DNA of 64,000 nucleotides from positions 46,581-110,580 of the forward strand of contig DIAS01000005.1 in assembly GCA_002415855.1 (NCBI GenBank), written 5' to 3'. A program made the position numbers and the translations under genes. The notes below the pieces were generated by a model. It had not been told where the DNA came from, ran no database searches, and saw only the letters and a list, made by a program, of their open reading frames with translations. Numbering within the stretch: position 1 is the first letter of the stretch; each line of letters begins with the position of its first letter. Below, piece by piece: positions 33,324 through 41,638 of this stretch. Origin of the DNA: Bacteroidales bacterium UBA5072. Lineage in GTDB: Bacteria > Bacteroidota > Bacteroidia > Bacteroidales > UBA10428.

Positions 33324-35875
33324 AAAACTATATCATTCTGGTTTGGCCCGATCTCAGCCTGATAATAATCGGTAAGAAGTCCAAAATCATTGTATTTGAA
33401 CTGATCCAGACTGGTTAACTTACTGTCTGCATAGGTTCTCACATCGACAGGCTTATTAATTATGAACTTGCTATATACCAAAGTCTGAAAGTTTTCTTTT
33501 GTGAGGTTGTAATCCTGCGGGTAATAGTATTTCTTAATGAGTGTTGTGCCCTTACTGTCAACAGAAGTTTCTTTACTTAATTGGGTATGATTATGGTTAA
33601 GCTCATCATACACATAACTTGTACTATTTGAAAGTGTTACATTACCATTTTCGTCATATTCTGTTGTGATAGTTGAAACCGGTTGCTGCCAGTATGATTT
33701 CATGGTATAAGTTACAGCATTAAATGATTTAAGATTATCATAGGTATTAATGATGCCAGAAATATCTGTCGGGATAGATCTTCTCGTAATTGACATACAC
33801 CGATAATCCATTGCATGTCTGGTGTCGGTCATATTGTAGTTATAGGTGGTAGACTTAACATTAACCATACCACCATTTGGATTTTTTTTAAAATAATACT
33901 CTGAGGCTTTTGTGCCACAGTACCATCCGGTATTTGAAAAGGGCAGGGGCGAAACCAGGCCTGCACACATTGTCAAAGGCAGACCCGGGGTATCATATTG
34001 CACAATAAATTGGTGAGTCTCACCGCCGTTCTCGAAATTATTGCCATGTGAAACAGTAACTGCAGGATAAACGACTGAACCCTGTTCGGCAAGATAATTG
34101 GGATATAACGAGCTGGAGGAAAGTGAGACATATTCGCATTTTCCTACTGCTGCACCACCCGTGGTGGTTGTGCAAACGAAGTATGACGGGTATTCAGAAA
34201 CATACGCCGGATTTTGTTGCGTCAAACCATAGGAAGTATTCAAATTGCTACTGATGTTGTAGTAATACCTCTTAATATCTGGAACAGCAGAAGTGCTTTC
34301 ATAAGAAGATGTTTTTGCTACCCGGCATCCTCCAACCTCCTTACTTCCCGTATGATTGGGCTCATATTCGATGATTGTATAGCCTCCTGTCGGATACGTA
34401 ATTCTTTTCAACATACCGTTAATGGAGTACTGCCCGTTTGGATTTCGATTACCACCGACTGACGGGGGAAAGAAACTCAAATATTGGGGTTGTATATAGC
34501 CGGAAGGTACAAACCAGTAATTTGCAGCACCATTGAAGTAACCCCAGTGGTCCTGCGAAAAAGAAAGCCTGGATGGCAGATTCTCGAGGTTGTAATACTC
34601 CATGCCATATTGTTCGATTATTTTGTCTTTAGAATCGCAGAAATACAAGGCATCAAGGAACATCCTGAAGCCCAGCTCATTTATATGGTCATTGGAGAGT
34701 GATCCCTCATAGTTTAAGGGGTTTCCGCGTGGAAATAAGGAATTACTGGCTGCAAAATGCTGAGTCAATTGAATCTTCCTGATTACTTCTTGTTGGGGAT
34801 TTTTAATAATTATCTGATTAAGTCTCTGTCCATCAACATAATCCTGTCGATCCCCTGACTTTATGAATACAATGCTTCCGAATCCTTCAGAACAGATGGA
34901 GTCAAGGTAAATTGCCTGATTGGTAGCTACCTTTGCTATTGCATAATAATCAGGATCAGTACAGGGATTACCTACCGGAAAACCACCAAAAAGACAATCC
35001 TGGTGAACACATTTGGTCACCTGTTGGAAAAGTCCGGAATAATAACTGACTGGATTTGTATGGGTTTGTGAATAGTAAAGTTTTATTGTTTCGCCGGTAG
35101 GATGAATGATCGATGTCAGATACCATGAAACCGGATATCCTTCTGATACAGCACAATAATAGCAATATGTATACTCCTTGGCTTTGAATTCATATCTAAT
35201 GCCGTCAGGTGTAACAATAGTGAAATAATCAATAAGATTTTGAGTGGAATTATAGGTTATTTCAACTTTAATGTTTTTATAAGGAATTGTATAATAGTTC
35301 ATACCATTGACGTCCAGAAAAAATTTCCCATTATCGCCAGGCAAATTGAAATTAAATATATCCGGCTGAAAGTCCATTGTCCAGTTTTCCGAAAGCCAGG
35401 AATTCAGAGCTTGGGGATCGTTTAATACACTGTTTTCAGGAACTGAACGCCGGATATTATTATAGGTATGAAAATCCCATTCGCCTCTAACCGACATTAC
35501 AATGGATCCACCGGCATTCAACGACCAATCGAAGCCAACCCATGATGCTATTTTATCTACGATCAACCCGTTTGAATTATAATTCAATGCTATAGGTAAT
35601 TTGAGATTTCGGGTTTTGAATTCGTATAATGGAATGCTATGTTGTATTGTCCCTGTAAACAAACCAACAGGAACTGCACCGTACAGCCCGAGCTGGGCTG
35701 CATCTGGAGAAACAGGTACAACATCTTTTAAAGGCAGAAGCTGACTTTCGGTATTTACATTCACATTGTTCTGAACAACATCTGGAAATTCAACCACACC
35801 TGTGCTATCAAATTTCTGCCCAAAAGTATATTCAGACAGGGCAACAAATAGAAAAAGAAGATGAATTAATTTCAT
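33251..35875 (-). CDS. Rhs/YD-repeat-associated secreted protein, frameshifted near its C-terminus
   Basis: The open frame encodes 874 residues; with the frameshift repaired the protein would have about 1005. A signal peptide (LIHLLFLFVALSEYTFGQ) is followed by the N-terminal region shared by Bacteroidetes Rhs partner proteins (PDAAQLGLYGAVPVGLFTGTIQHSIPLYEF, LPIALNYNSNGLIVDKIASWVGFDWSLNAGG). A beta-rich middle follows (YGMEYYNLENLPSRLSFSQDHWGYFNGA, GMLKRITYPTGGYTIIEYEPN). The last ~20 residues (HKRPIPPSSNKNTLMPIKTLLR) are out-of-frame translation. It carries no Rhs core or toxin tip, so it is probably a structural or delivery partner of the DUF6443 protein. It starts 68 bp after the LamG/InlB-repeat gene. 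Confidence 0.85.
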   Translation of the reverse strand: MKLIHLLFLFVALSEYTFGQKFDSTGVVEFPDVVQNNVNVNTESQLLPLKDVVPVSPDAAQLGLYGAVPVGLFTGTIQHSIPLYEFKTRNLKLPIALNYNSNGLIVDKIASWVGFDWSLNAGGSIVMSVRGEWDFHTYNNIRRSVPENSVLNDPQALNSWLSENWTMDFQPDIFNFNLPGDNGKFFLDVNGMNYYTIPYKNIKVEITYNSTQNLIDYFTIVTPDGIRYEFKAKEYTYCYYCAVSEGYPVSWYLTSIIHPTGETIKLYYSQTHTNPVSYYSGLFQQVTKCVHQDCLFGGFPVGNPCTDPDYYAIAKVATNQAIYLDSICSEGFGSIVFIKSGDRQDYVDGQRLNQIIIKNPQQEVIRKIQLTQHFAASNSLFPRGNPLNYEGSLSNDHINELGFRMFLDALYFCDSKDKIIEQYGMEYYNLENLPSRLSFSQDHWGYFNGAANYWFVPSGYIQPQYLSFFPPSVGGNRNPNGQYSINGMLKRITYPTGGYTIIEYEPNHTGSKEVGGCRVAKTSSYESTSAVPDIKRYYYNISSNLNTSYGLTQQNPAYVSEYPSYFVCTTTTGGAAVGKCEYVSLSSSSLYPNYLAEQGSVVYPAVTVSHGNNFENGGETHQFIVQYDTPGLPLTMCAGLVSPLPFSNTGWYCGTKASEYYFKKNPNGGMVNVKSTTYNYNMTDTRHAMDYRCMSITRRSIPTDISGIINTYDNLKSFNAVTYTMKSYWQQPVSTITTEYDENGNVTLSNSTSYVYDELNHNHTQLSKETSVDSKGTTLIKKYYYPQDYNLTKENFQTLVYSKFIINKPVDVRTYADSKLTSLDQFKYNDFGLLTDYYQAEIGPNQNDIVLTHKRPIPPSSNKNTLMPIKTLLR

Positions 35876-35943
35876 AAGGTCCTGTATTTAAATCAAAACA
35901 CTAAATAACTGGTAAATACAATTCGATGATAACTAAAAAGACC

Positions 35944-37551
35944 TTATCTTCCTTTTATAGTATTAAGATCCTTTCTTAACTCTTCAATTAATTGATTCTG
36001 CCGGATAATATATAAGGTAAGTTCCTCAATCTTCCTCAACAGCAGATCATCCATCTTCCCCAGGTTTTGTCCTTGTGTGGAGAATTCGGCAACCGAAGGT
36101 ATTCCGGGGAGGTGCTTGTTTTGTTCCAGGTAAAGTTCAAGGTCGGTGAGGGGCATCAGTTTGTATTCCGGTTCGAAAACATAATCAGCTGAAATACTGG
36201 ATACTACCTCGATCTCAGTAGCAAGTATTTTACCCCTGACCGTAAGGGGCTGGGTAGGGTTTGCAGTGCCAACGCCAATATTGCCGTTGTTGTCTACCCT
36301 GATTCCTTCATTTCCTCCATCATTGCTAATCCAGAAGCCGCTTAGCCTGATATTCTGTGTAGCAGTGTGATTTCCCAGGTTATCCGATCCTGCTGGAAGT
36401 GCAGTAAATGTTGCTGAAACAGTTTTATTTCCGTTCATCACCAAGGTTGTCGGATTGGTGCTACCACTTAAGCTTCCTCCCCAGTTGCTGAACTGATAGC
36501 CTGTTGCCGGAGCCGCAGTAAGGGTAACTGTAGTGCCGGATGCAAAATTGGTTCCTGTCGGATTTGTAGTTATTGTACCGTTTGTGGGTGCCGTAATAGT
36601 CAGTGTGTATGTTGTCGTTGCAGTAAAAGTAGCGGTAAGTGTTTTATTGGCATCCATGGTGAAGGAGACTGGGTTTGTAGTTCCGGTTGCCGCTCCTGTC
36701 CATCCATTAAAAGCATAACCGCTATTTGCAGTTGCAGTTGCAGTTACACTGGTTCCGGAGGCATATTGACCACCTGAAGGGGATAGGGTAACCGTTCCTC
36801 CTGCTGTTGGAGATGCAGCGGTTGTCAGCGTATAGGTAGTGGTGGTAAAAGGATATGCCAACCCAGAACCTGAGTTGTATAACTGTGTCACCTCGGCGGA
36901 TGTTATCGCGCGCTTCCAGATGCCTACCTCATCAATCCTACCGTAAAAATCCTGATTATAAATGCTTTCACCACCAATAAAAACTCCCGATGGATCCTTG
37001 GTAACATCTGTTGCTGTAGTATTCGTAGCAATTCCATCCAGGTAAAAAGAAACTGACGAACCGTTCTTGACAAAAACAATATGATGCCAGGCATTCAATG
37101 AGATCGCCTTTGTGCCCGAAGAAGCAACGTTGCTGCCTAATGTCCACCAGTCGATGCTGTAATTTCCGGCTGACTGATTGGTAAGATAGAGCATAGGGCC
37201 ATACGGATGTCCCCACAAGTTTATATAGGTGCCCAACTGATTCCCGGAAAAATAGAGCCACATGGAGATACTTAACATACCGGACGCGTTAATTGTCCAG
37301 TTGGCATTATCCGCAAAGCTTATATAGTTAGAAGTTCCATTGAATGATAATGCGGTATTGATCCTACCAGACGCGCTATAGGTGGCACTGACGGCGCTTG
37401 AAGGATTCACAGATGAATTTACACTGTTGTACACTGTGCCTGACGATTCATCGAGTTTATAATACTCTTCAAGTGAAGTACTTAACTGACATTCAGCGTT
37501 ATAATAACAGACAATCCAGAAACAGGCCAGTAAGGGTAATAGTTTTTTCAT
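35944..37551 (-). CDS. secreted LamG plus InlB-B-repeat protein
   Basis: A 535-residue secreted protein, first in the Rhs cluster. A signal peptide (LLPLLACFWIVCYYNAECQ) leads into a LamG/concanavalin-A-like lectin domain at about residues 25-235 (TALSFNGTSNYISFADNANWTINASG, RIDEVGIWKRAITSAEVTQLYNSG). Two InlB-type B-repeats of about 70 residues follow (YTLTTAASPTAGGTVTLSPSGG ... GYAFNGWTG and a second ending SATFTAL). A C-terminal region typical of Bacteroidetes surface proteins comes last (GNIGVGTANPTQPLTVRGKILATEIEV, LPGIPSVAEFS, then a coiled coil DLLLRKIEELTLYIIRQNQLIEEL). It is probably a surface adhesin or carbohydrate-binding protein; its link to the Rhs proteins is inferred from position alone. 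Confidence 0.82.
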   Translation of the reverse strand: MKKLLPLLACFWIVCYYNAECQLSTSLEEYYKLDESSGTVYNSVNSSVNPSSAVSATYSASGRINTALSFNGTSNYISFADNANWTINASGMLSISMWLYFSGNQLGTYINLWGHPYGPMLYLTNQSAGNYSIDWWTLGSNVASSGTKAISLNAWHHIVFVKNGSSVSFYLDGIATNTTATDVTKDPSGVFIGGESIYNQDFYGRIDEVGIWKRAITSAEVTQLYNSGSGLAYPFTTTTYTLTTAASPTAGGTVTLSPSGGQYASGTSVTATATANSGYAFNGWTGAATGTTNPVSFTMDANKTLTATFTATTTYTLTITAPTNGTITTNPTGTNFASGTTVTLTAAPATGYQFSNWGGSLSGSTNPTTLVMNGNKTVSATFTALPAGSDNLGNHTATQNIRLSGFWISNDGGNEGIRVDNNGNIGVGTANPTQPLTVRGKILATEIEVVSSISADYVFEPEYKLMPLTDLELYLEQNKHLPGIPSVAEFSTQGQNLGKMDDLLLRKIEELTLYIIRQNQLIEELRKDLNTIKGR

Positions 37552-38013
37552 AGGAAGAGTGTTAAGGATAAATATTGCTTATTGTATATCAATTCACTTA
37601 ATTGCCTACAAAAGAATCTAGTCATTGCCATTCAACGACAGATCATCGAAAATTTACAATACAACCCTCTATTTCTCAAGTTAATGACAGAATATGCCAA
37701 CATTAACATTGAAGAATTCCCAACAACATCCTAATCTTACCATGCATAAATTTGCATATCAATATTAAGAATAATAATTCTTAATGTCAAATTTTTTTGT
37801 TTTTTTAAAAGAATATAGGCGAAATACTACTACACTGAACGAAAATTGCGTTGACCGTGGAGTCAATAGCTGTCACCAGCATATTTTCATGGAAGTCTCT
37901 GGTCAGCACGTTTGTGCATCTTATTCTCTCTACTGGCAGTTACAAACTGCATTTTAAAAACGTCGTAGTTACGCTTCGCTAAACTACGCCGAACGACGGG
38001 CAGAGCAGGAGAG
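37552..38013. other. intergenic space at the right end of the island
   Basis: This space holds the AT-rich upstream region of the LamG/InlB gene (37552 to about 37850). No clear TAnnTTTG box was found for it. About 80 bp of unassigned sequence follow, then the REP-like hairpins at 37936-37998 and the right border repeat. No coding region was recognised. The 38 bases before the border repeat still resemble the amylase gene's 3' end weakly. Confidence 0.6.
37936..37998. repeat. REP-like hairpins at the right island border
   Basis: Two hairpins are present: GCAGTT-ACA-AACTGC (37936-37950), and a longer one with arms GTAGTT/AACTAC set within CGTCG ... CGAACGACG (37961-37998). On the minus strand the longer one begins CGTTCGGC, the leader of the left-hand REP hairpins, but with a different stem. 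The small one is a variant of the GTAGTT-TGT-AACTAC hairpin of the left array. Confidence 0.7.
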
Positions 38014-38078
38014 ACCGGGAAATTTGTGAAGCGCTGAGGTCTTACTCCAGACAATGCAGCACCAGTCCGCTGCGTAAC
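38014..38078. repeat. right copy of the 65-bp island-border direct repeat
   Basis: This copy matches 23363-23427 with 2 mismatches. It contains a stray amylase 3' end (frame TGKFVKR then stop) directly before the true 3' end of the DUF1015 gene. In this copy the amylase codons are a remnant and the DUF1015 codons are functional, the mirror image of the left copy. Confidence 0.9.
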
Positions 38079-39289
38079 TTGGGTTCAAACCATGTGGTTT
38101 TTGGCGGCATGATGTTGCCGGTATCTGCAATGCGGATCAGCTGATCCATGGTAACCGGGTAAAGAGCAAAGGCGACTGCCATTTCACCGCTGTCCACACG
38201 CCGTTTAAGCTCACCCAGCCCCCGAATTCCCCCTACAAAATCAATACGTTTGGAGTTGCGAAGATCCTTAATGCCCAGGATGTGATCCAGTATGTGATCG
38301 GACAAAAGCGTAACATCGAGGCAGCCAATGGGATCGTTGTCGTTGTATGTGCCGGTTTTCGCTTCAAGTGCATACCAGTTGCCTCCCATGTACATGGAGA
38401 ATTCATGAGGTTTCGAAGGTCTGTATTCGTGTGGGCCTTTGGGAATGATCATGAATACATCTTCGAGGCGGAGTAAGAATTCCTCGGGACCGTTGTTGTT
38501 CAAATCGGTCACCACACGGTTGTAATCAAAGATCGACAGCTGGCTGGCCGGAAAATGCACTGCCAGGAAGTAATTATATTCTTCGTCGCCAGTATGTGAG
38601 GGGTTGCCCGCCTTACGTTCTTCCCCAACATGAGCCGTGGCAGCAGTGCGGTGATGACCGTCGGCAATATAGGTAAACGGTACCTCCATTTTAAAAATGG
38701 TTTCAATTCTCTTGATGGTATGCCGGTCATCAATTATCCACAGCTGATGACGGATGTTATCCTCCGTGGTAAAATCGTACTCAGGCTTTTCGGCTGTACA
38801 ATTGACGACCAGCCGGTTGATCTCCTCATGATCAGGATAGGCAAAGAACACCGGTTCGCAATTGAAGTTGGTAACCCGTATATGGGTTTTACGGTCTTCC
38901 TCTTTTTCAACCCGCGTCAATTCGTGCTTGCGGATAACATTGTTGAGGTAATCGGAAACAGAAGCGCATGCAACCAGGCCATACTGCGTTCTTCCCCACA
39001 TGGTTTGGGCATAAACATACAAACAGGGCAGTTCATCCTGTACGTATATCTTATTATTGATAAATTGTTGCAGGTTCTGGCGTGCTTTCTCGTAAACAAC
39101 AGGTGCATAATGATCGGTTTCAGCGGGCAGATCGATTTCGGATTTGATCACATGATAAAATGAATACGGATTTCCGCCGGACTCAGCTGCGGCTTCTTCA
39201 GATGAGAGCACATCATAAGGCCTGCAGGCAATTTTTGCGACCTGCTGCTTCTGCGGACGGTATCCCCTGAATGCTTTAATAATAGCCAT
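38042..39289 (-). CDS. DUF1015 family protein
   Basis: A cytoplasmic protein of 415 residues, the usual length of the DUF1015 family, found widely in Bacteroidetes and other anaerobes beside serine biosynthesis genes. Recognisable stretches are IKAFRGYRPQKQQVAKIACRPYDVLSSEEA at the N-terminus, YADGHHRTAATAHV-like residues (here FTYIADGHHRTAATAHVGEE), and FVGGIRGLGELKRRVDSGEMAVAFALYPV near the end. The biochemical role is not established. Here it follows serC and serA on the same strand, but a strong hairpin terminator separates it from serA. Its last twelve codons are part of the island border repeat. Confidence 0.92.
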   Translation of the reverse strand: MAIIKAFRGYRPQKQQVAKIACRPYDVLSSEEAAAESGGNPYSFYHVIKSEIDLPAETDHYAPVVYEKARQNLQQFINNKIYVQDELPCLYVYAQTMWGRTQYGLVACASVSDYLNNVIRKHELTRVEKEEDRKTHIRVTNFNCEPVFFAYPDHEEINRLVVNCTAEKPEYDFTTEDNIRHQLWIIDDRHTIKRIETIFKMEVPFTYIADGHHRTAATAHVGEERKAGNPSHTGDEEYNYFLAVHFPASQLSIFDYNRVVTDLNNNGPEEFLLRLEDVFMIIPKGPHEYRPSKPHEFSMYMGGNWYALEAKTGTYNDNDPIGCLDVTLLSDHILDHILGIKDLRNSKRIDFVGGIRGLGELKRRVDSGEMAVAFALYPVTMDQLIRIADTGNIMPPKTTWFEPKLRSGLVLHCLE

Positions 39290-39349
39290 ACGTAATAAGT
39301 AAAAGGTTAATCAACAACAATTATGACCGGTATAGTCTCTTTACAAATG

Positions 39350-39395
39350 TAATAATAAAAAAAACGTAGAGACGCATTACACATGCGTCTCTACG
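39350..39395 (-). terminator. Rho-independent terminator of serC-serA
   Basis: On the minus strand a perfect 13-bp stem (CGTAGAGACGCAT and its complement) with a 5-base loop (39365-39395) runs into a T-run of eight. It lies 28 bp past the serA stop and before the DUF1015 gene. Stems built from GTAGAGACG are, from memory, a recurrent dispersed palindrome in some bacterial genomes, so this may be a repeat element used as a terminator. Confidence 0.85.
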
Positions 39396-39422
39396 AGAAT
39401 AATTTAAGATTACCTGAATTGG

Positions 39423-40343
39423 TCAATTCACCTGGAAGGTTTTATCCCCTTTGGTGAGGAAATTCACGATCTGCCTGGCTGCGGCCAACCCGGCATTGAT
39501 ATTGGCTTCCTCTGTTTGTGCCCCCTGCTTCTTGACCGTACCATAATACCTGTTGGCATAGTCCGTTTTGATCTGGGCTTCGCAATCAGGCGCAACATCG
39601 GTAATGTAGCGGAAGTCCTTTCTTTCAGCAAACATTTTCAAAAGTGACGCTTCATGCACAATTTCCTTGCGGGCCGTGTTTACAAGGGTGGCTCCTTCGG
39701 GCATCAGGTTTAAAAGGTCGAAATTGATCGATTCTTTGGTTTCCTTGTTGGCAGGAAGGTTAACAGAGACATACTGGCATTTGCTGTAAAGTTCCCTGGC
39801 ATCCGGTACGTATTTAATACCGTCGTTCTCTATAACAATCTTATCGCGGTATGGATCAAAAGCATATACGTCCATTCCCATACCTTTTGCAATGAGACCG
39901 ACAATCCGGCCGATATTCCCATAGGCATGGATTCCCAGTGTTTTTCCGCGCAATTCAACACCGGAACTGCCATTGTAAAAGTTTCTGTTCAGGAAAATCA
40001 TCAACCCAAATGCCAGTTCAGCAACAGCATTGGCGTTCTGTCCGGGTGTGTTCATCACAACAATGCCTTTTTCAGTGGCAGCCTTCAGATCGATGTTGTC
40101 ATATCCGGCGCCGGCCCTTACGGCGATCTTCAGTTTTCCGGCTGCATGAAGAACCTGCTCATCAAGGATATCACTGCGCACTATTATGGCATCGACATCT
40201 TTGACAGCATCCAGCAATTGTTCCTTGCTGGTATATTTTTCCAGCAACTTCAGCTCAAAACCCGCGTTTTGAACAATCTCACGGATACCATTCACAGCTA
40301 CCTTGGCGAATGGTTTATCTGTGGCAATCAGTATGGTTTGCAT
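39423..40343 (-). CDS. serA: D-3-phosphoglycerate dehydrogenase, short type
   Basis: First step of serine biosynthesis: oxidation of 3-phosphoglycerate to 3-phosphohydroxypyruvate with NAD. At 306 residues it is the short form without an ACT or ASB regulatory domain, as is usual in Bacteroidetes. The nucleotide-binding motif is GKTLGIHAYGNIGRIVGLIAKGMGMDVYAFDPY. Substrate-domain features include VRAGAGYDNIDLKAATEKGIVVMNTPGQNANAVAELAFGLM and the catalytic arginine region in TLVNTARKEIVHE. It lies 64 bp downstream of serC on the same strand and ends at a strong terminator. Confidence 0.93.
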   Translation of the reverse strand: MQTILIATDKPFAKVAVNGIREIVQNAGFELKLLEKYTSKEQLLDAVKDVDAIIVRSDILDEQVLHAAGKLKIAVRAGAGYDNIDLKAATEKGIVVMNTPGQNANAVAELAFGLMIFLNRNFYNGSSGVELRGKTLGIHAYGNIGRIVGLIAKGMGMDVYAFDPYRDKIVIENDGIKYVPDARELYSKCQYVSVNLPANKETKESINFDLLNLMPEGATLVNTARKEIVHEASLLKMFAERKDFRYITDVAPDCEAQIKTDYANRYYGTVKKQGAQTEEANINAGLAAARQIVNFLTKGDKTFQVN

Positions 40344-40407
40344 ATTTTCAGATTTAGTGGTTTAAGGAAATCATGTACATGGTAAATCCTGGAATGATAA
40401 TAACAGG

Positions 40408-41478
40408 CTAGGCCTGGGTTTCAAATTCCTTCATGGCCTGCACCAGCACCTTCACACCATCCAGCGGCATGGCATTGTAAATGGATGCCCGGAAACCACC
40501 AACCGATCTGTGTCCCTTAATTCCGACCAGACCCTTCGATTTGGCGAGTTCGAGGAATTTCTCTTCCAGCTCCTTGTATTCCGGTTTAAGGACAAAAACG
40601 ACATTCATGATCGATCTGTCTTCAGCTGCCGTAAGAGGAGATATAAACAGCTTACTCCGGTCGATTTCATTGTACAGCAGATCTGCCTTTTCATTGTTCA
40701 TTTTGTGAATGGCCTTCAGCCCGCCTAAGTCCTTGAGCCATTTCAGCGTCTGGAGGCAGGCATAGATGGCAACACACGGAGGCGTATTGTATAAGGAATC
40801 GTTCTCAACGTGCGTTTTGTAGCTCAGCATGGTGGGAACAGGCCTGGTGACTTTTTCGAGAAGGCTGTCCTTTACAATGGCAAAGGCAACACCTGCCGGA
40901 CCCAGGTTCTTCTGCGCACCACCGTAAACCAGGGCATATTTCGAAATATCCATGGGTCTGCTGAGGATGTCGGAAGAAGCGTCAGCAACCAGCGGAACAG
41001 GTGATGCGATGTCCGTTTTCAGCTCGGTTCCATAAATGGTATTGTTGGTGGTGATGTGGAAGTAATCCGCGTCTGCCGGAATGACGTAATTTTTAGGGAC
41101 GAAGGTGTAGTTCTGCTCCTTGGAGGAAGCTACTACCTGAACCTCACCAAACAGTTTAGCTTCTTTAATGGCTTTGTTTGCCCAGGAACCTGAATCGAGG
41201 TAAGCTGCTTTCTTATTGAGGAAGTTATAAGGGATCATGGTAAATTGTAAACTGGCGCCTCCCTGCAGAAACAGGATGGAATAACCCGTCGGAATGGAAA
41301 GAATTTCCCTGAACAGATCTTTGGCCTCTTTTAAGATGGCTTCAAAATCCTTGCTGCGGTGAGAGATTTCCATAATGGACAAACCACTTCCATTCAGATT
41401 TAGTACTGCTTCCGCGGTGTTCTTTAACGTAATTTCAGGCAACACAGAAGGGCCCGGATTAAAATTGTATTTTTTCAT
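40408..41478 (-). CDS. serC: phosphoserine aminotransferase
   Basis: A PLP-dependent class V aminotransferase of 356 residues, the family length. It makes 3-phosphoserine from 3-phosphohydroxypyruvate and glutamate. The N-terminus KYNFNPGPSVLPEITL is diagnostic. LFLQGGASLQFTMIPYNFL, DASSDILSRPMDISKYALVYGGAQKNLGPAGVAF with the PLP-binding Lys190, and HRSVGGFRASIYNAMPLDGVKVLVQAM near the C-terminus confirm it. It is first in the serC-serA unit. A serB phosphatase is not in the window. Confidence 0.96.
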   Translation of the reverse strand: MKKYNFNPGPSVLPEITLKNTAEAVLNLNGSGLSIMEISHRSKDFEAILKEAKDLFREILSIPTGYSILFLQGGASLQFTMIPYNFLNKKAAYLDSGSWANKAIKEAKLFGEVQVVASSKEQNYTFVPKNYVIPADADYFHITTNNTIYGTELKTDIASPVPLVADASSDILSRPMDISKYALVYGGAQKNLGPAGVAFAIVKDSLLEKVTRPVPTMLSYKTHVENDSLYNTPPCVAIYACLQTLKWLKDLGGLKAIHKMNNEKADLLYNEIDRSKLFISPLTAAEDRSIMNVVFVLKPEYKELEEKFLELAKSKGLVGIKGHRSVGGFRASIYNAMPLDGVKVLVQAMKEFETQA

Positions 41479-41638
41479 AGAAGGTTTATTTATTTGTTAA
41501 ACAATTAACAACTGAGGGCAACCAAATTTAAAAAAATATTGTATTAGTGTGAAAAAATTAACAGAAAAATGCTTTCATAATTTACGAACAGGATGTCAAT
41601 AAATTTCATGATTGGTTTATGTGTTGATATGATGATTG

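Larger units (their letters stand above)
23428..38013. mobile_element. accessory island between 65-bp direct repeats
   Basis: About 14.6 kb lie between the two copies of the 65-bp repeat. The content is entirely accessory: REP-like hairpins at both ends, IS3 and IS256 elements, a REP-associated transposase and an Rhs/polymorphic-toxin cluster. The flanking genes are intact and convergent, and would be only 4 bp apart without it (stop codons at 23386 and 23391 in the left repeat). No integrase or recombinase gene typical of att-site islands was found inside, so the mechanism is open. Confidence 0.6.

Noticed and set aside
37552..37935. A hidden small RNA or promoter in the AT-rich space right of the LamG/InlB gene
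   Set aside because: No TAnnTTTG/TTTG pair, no terminator hairpin and no conserved structure could be identified, so nothing was called.
23363..38078. The 65-bp direct repeats as an assembly artefact
   Set aside because: The copies differ at 2 positions, the flanking amylase remnant in the right copy has drifted further with a small gap, and each copy completes a different intact gene. A k-mer misjoin would give identical copies.
38630..39163. 177-residue plus-strand open frame
   Set aside because: Antisense to the DUF1015 gene, with no family features.
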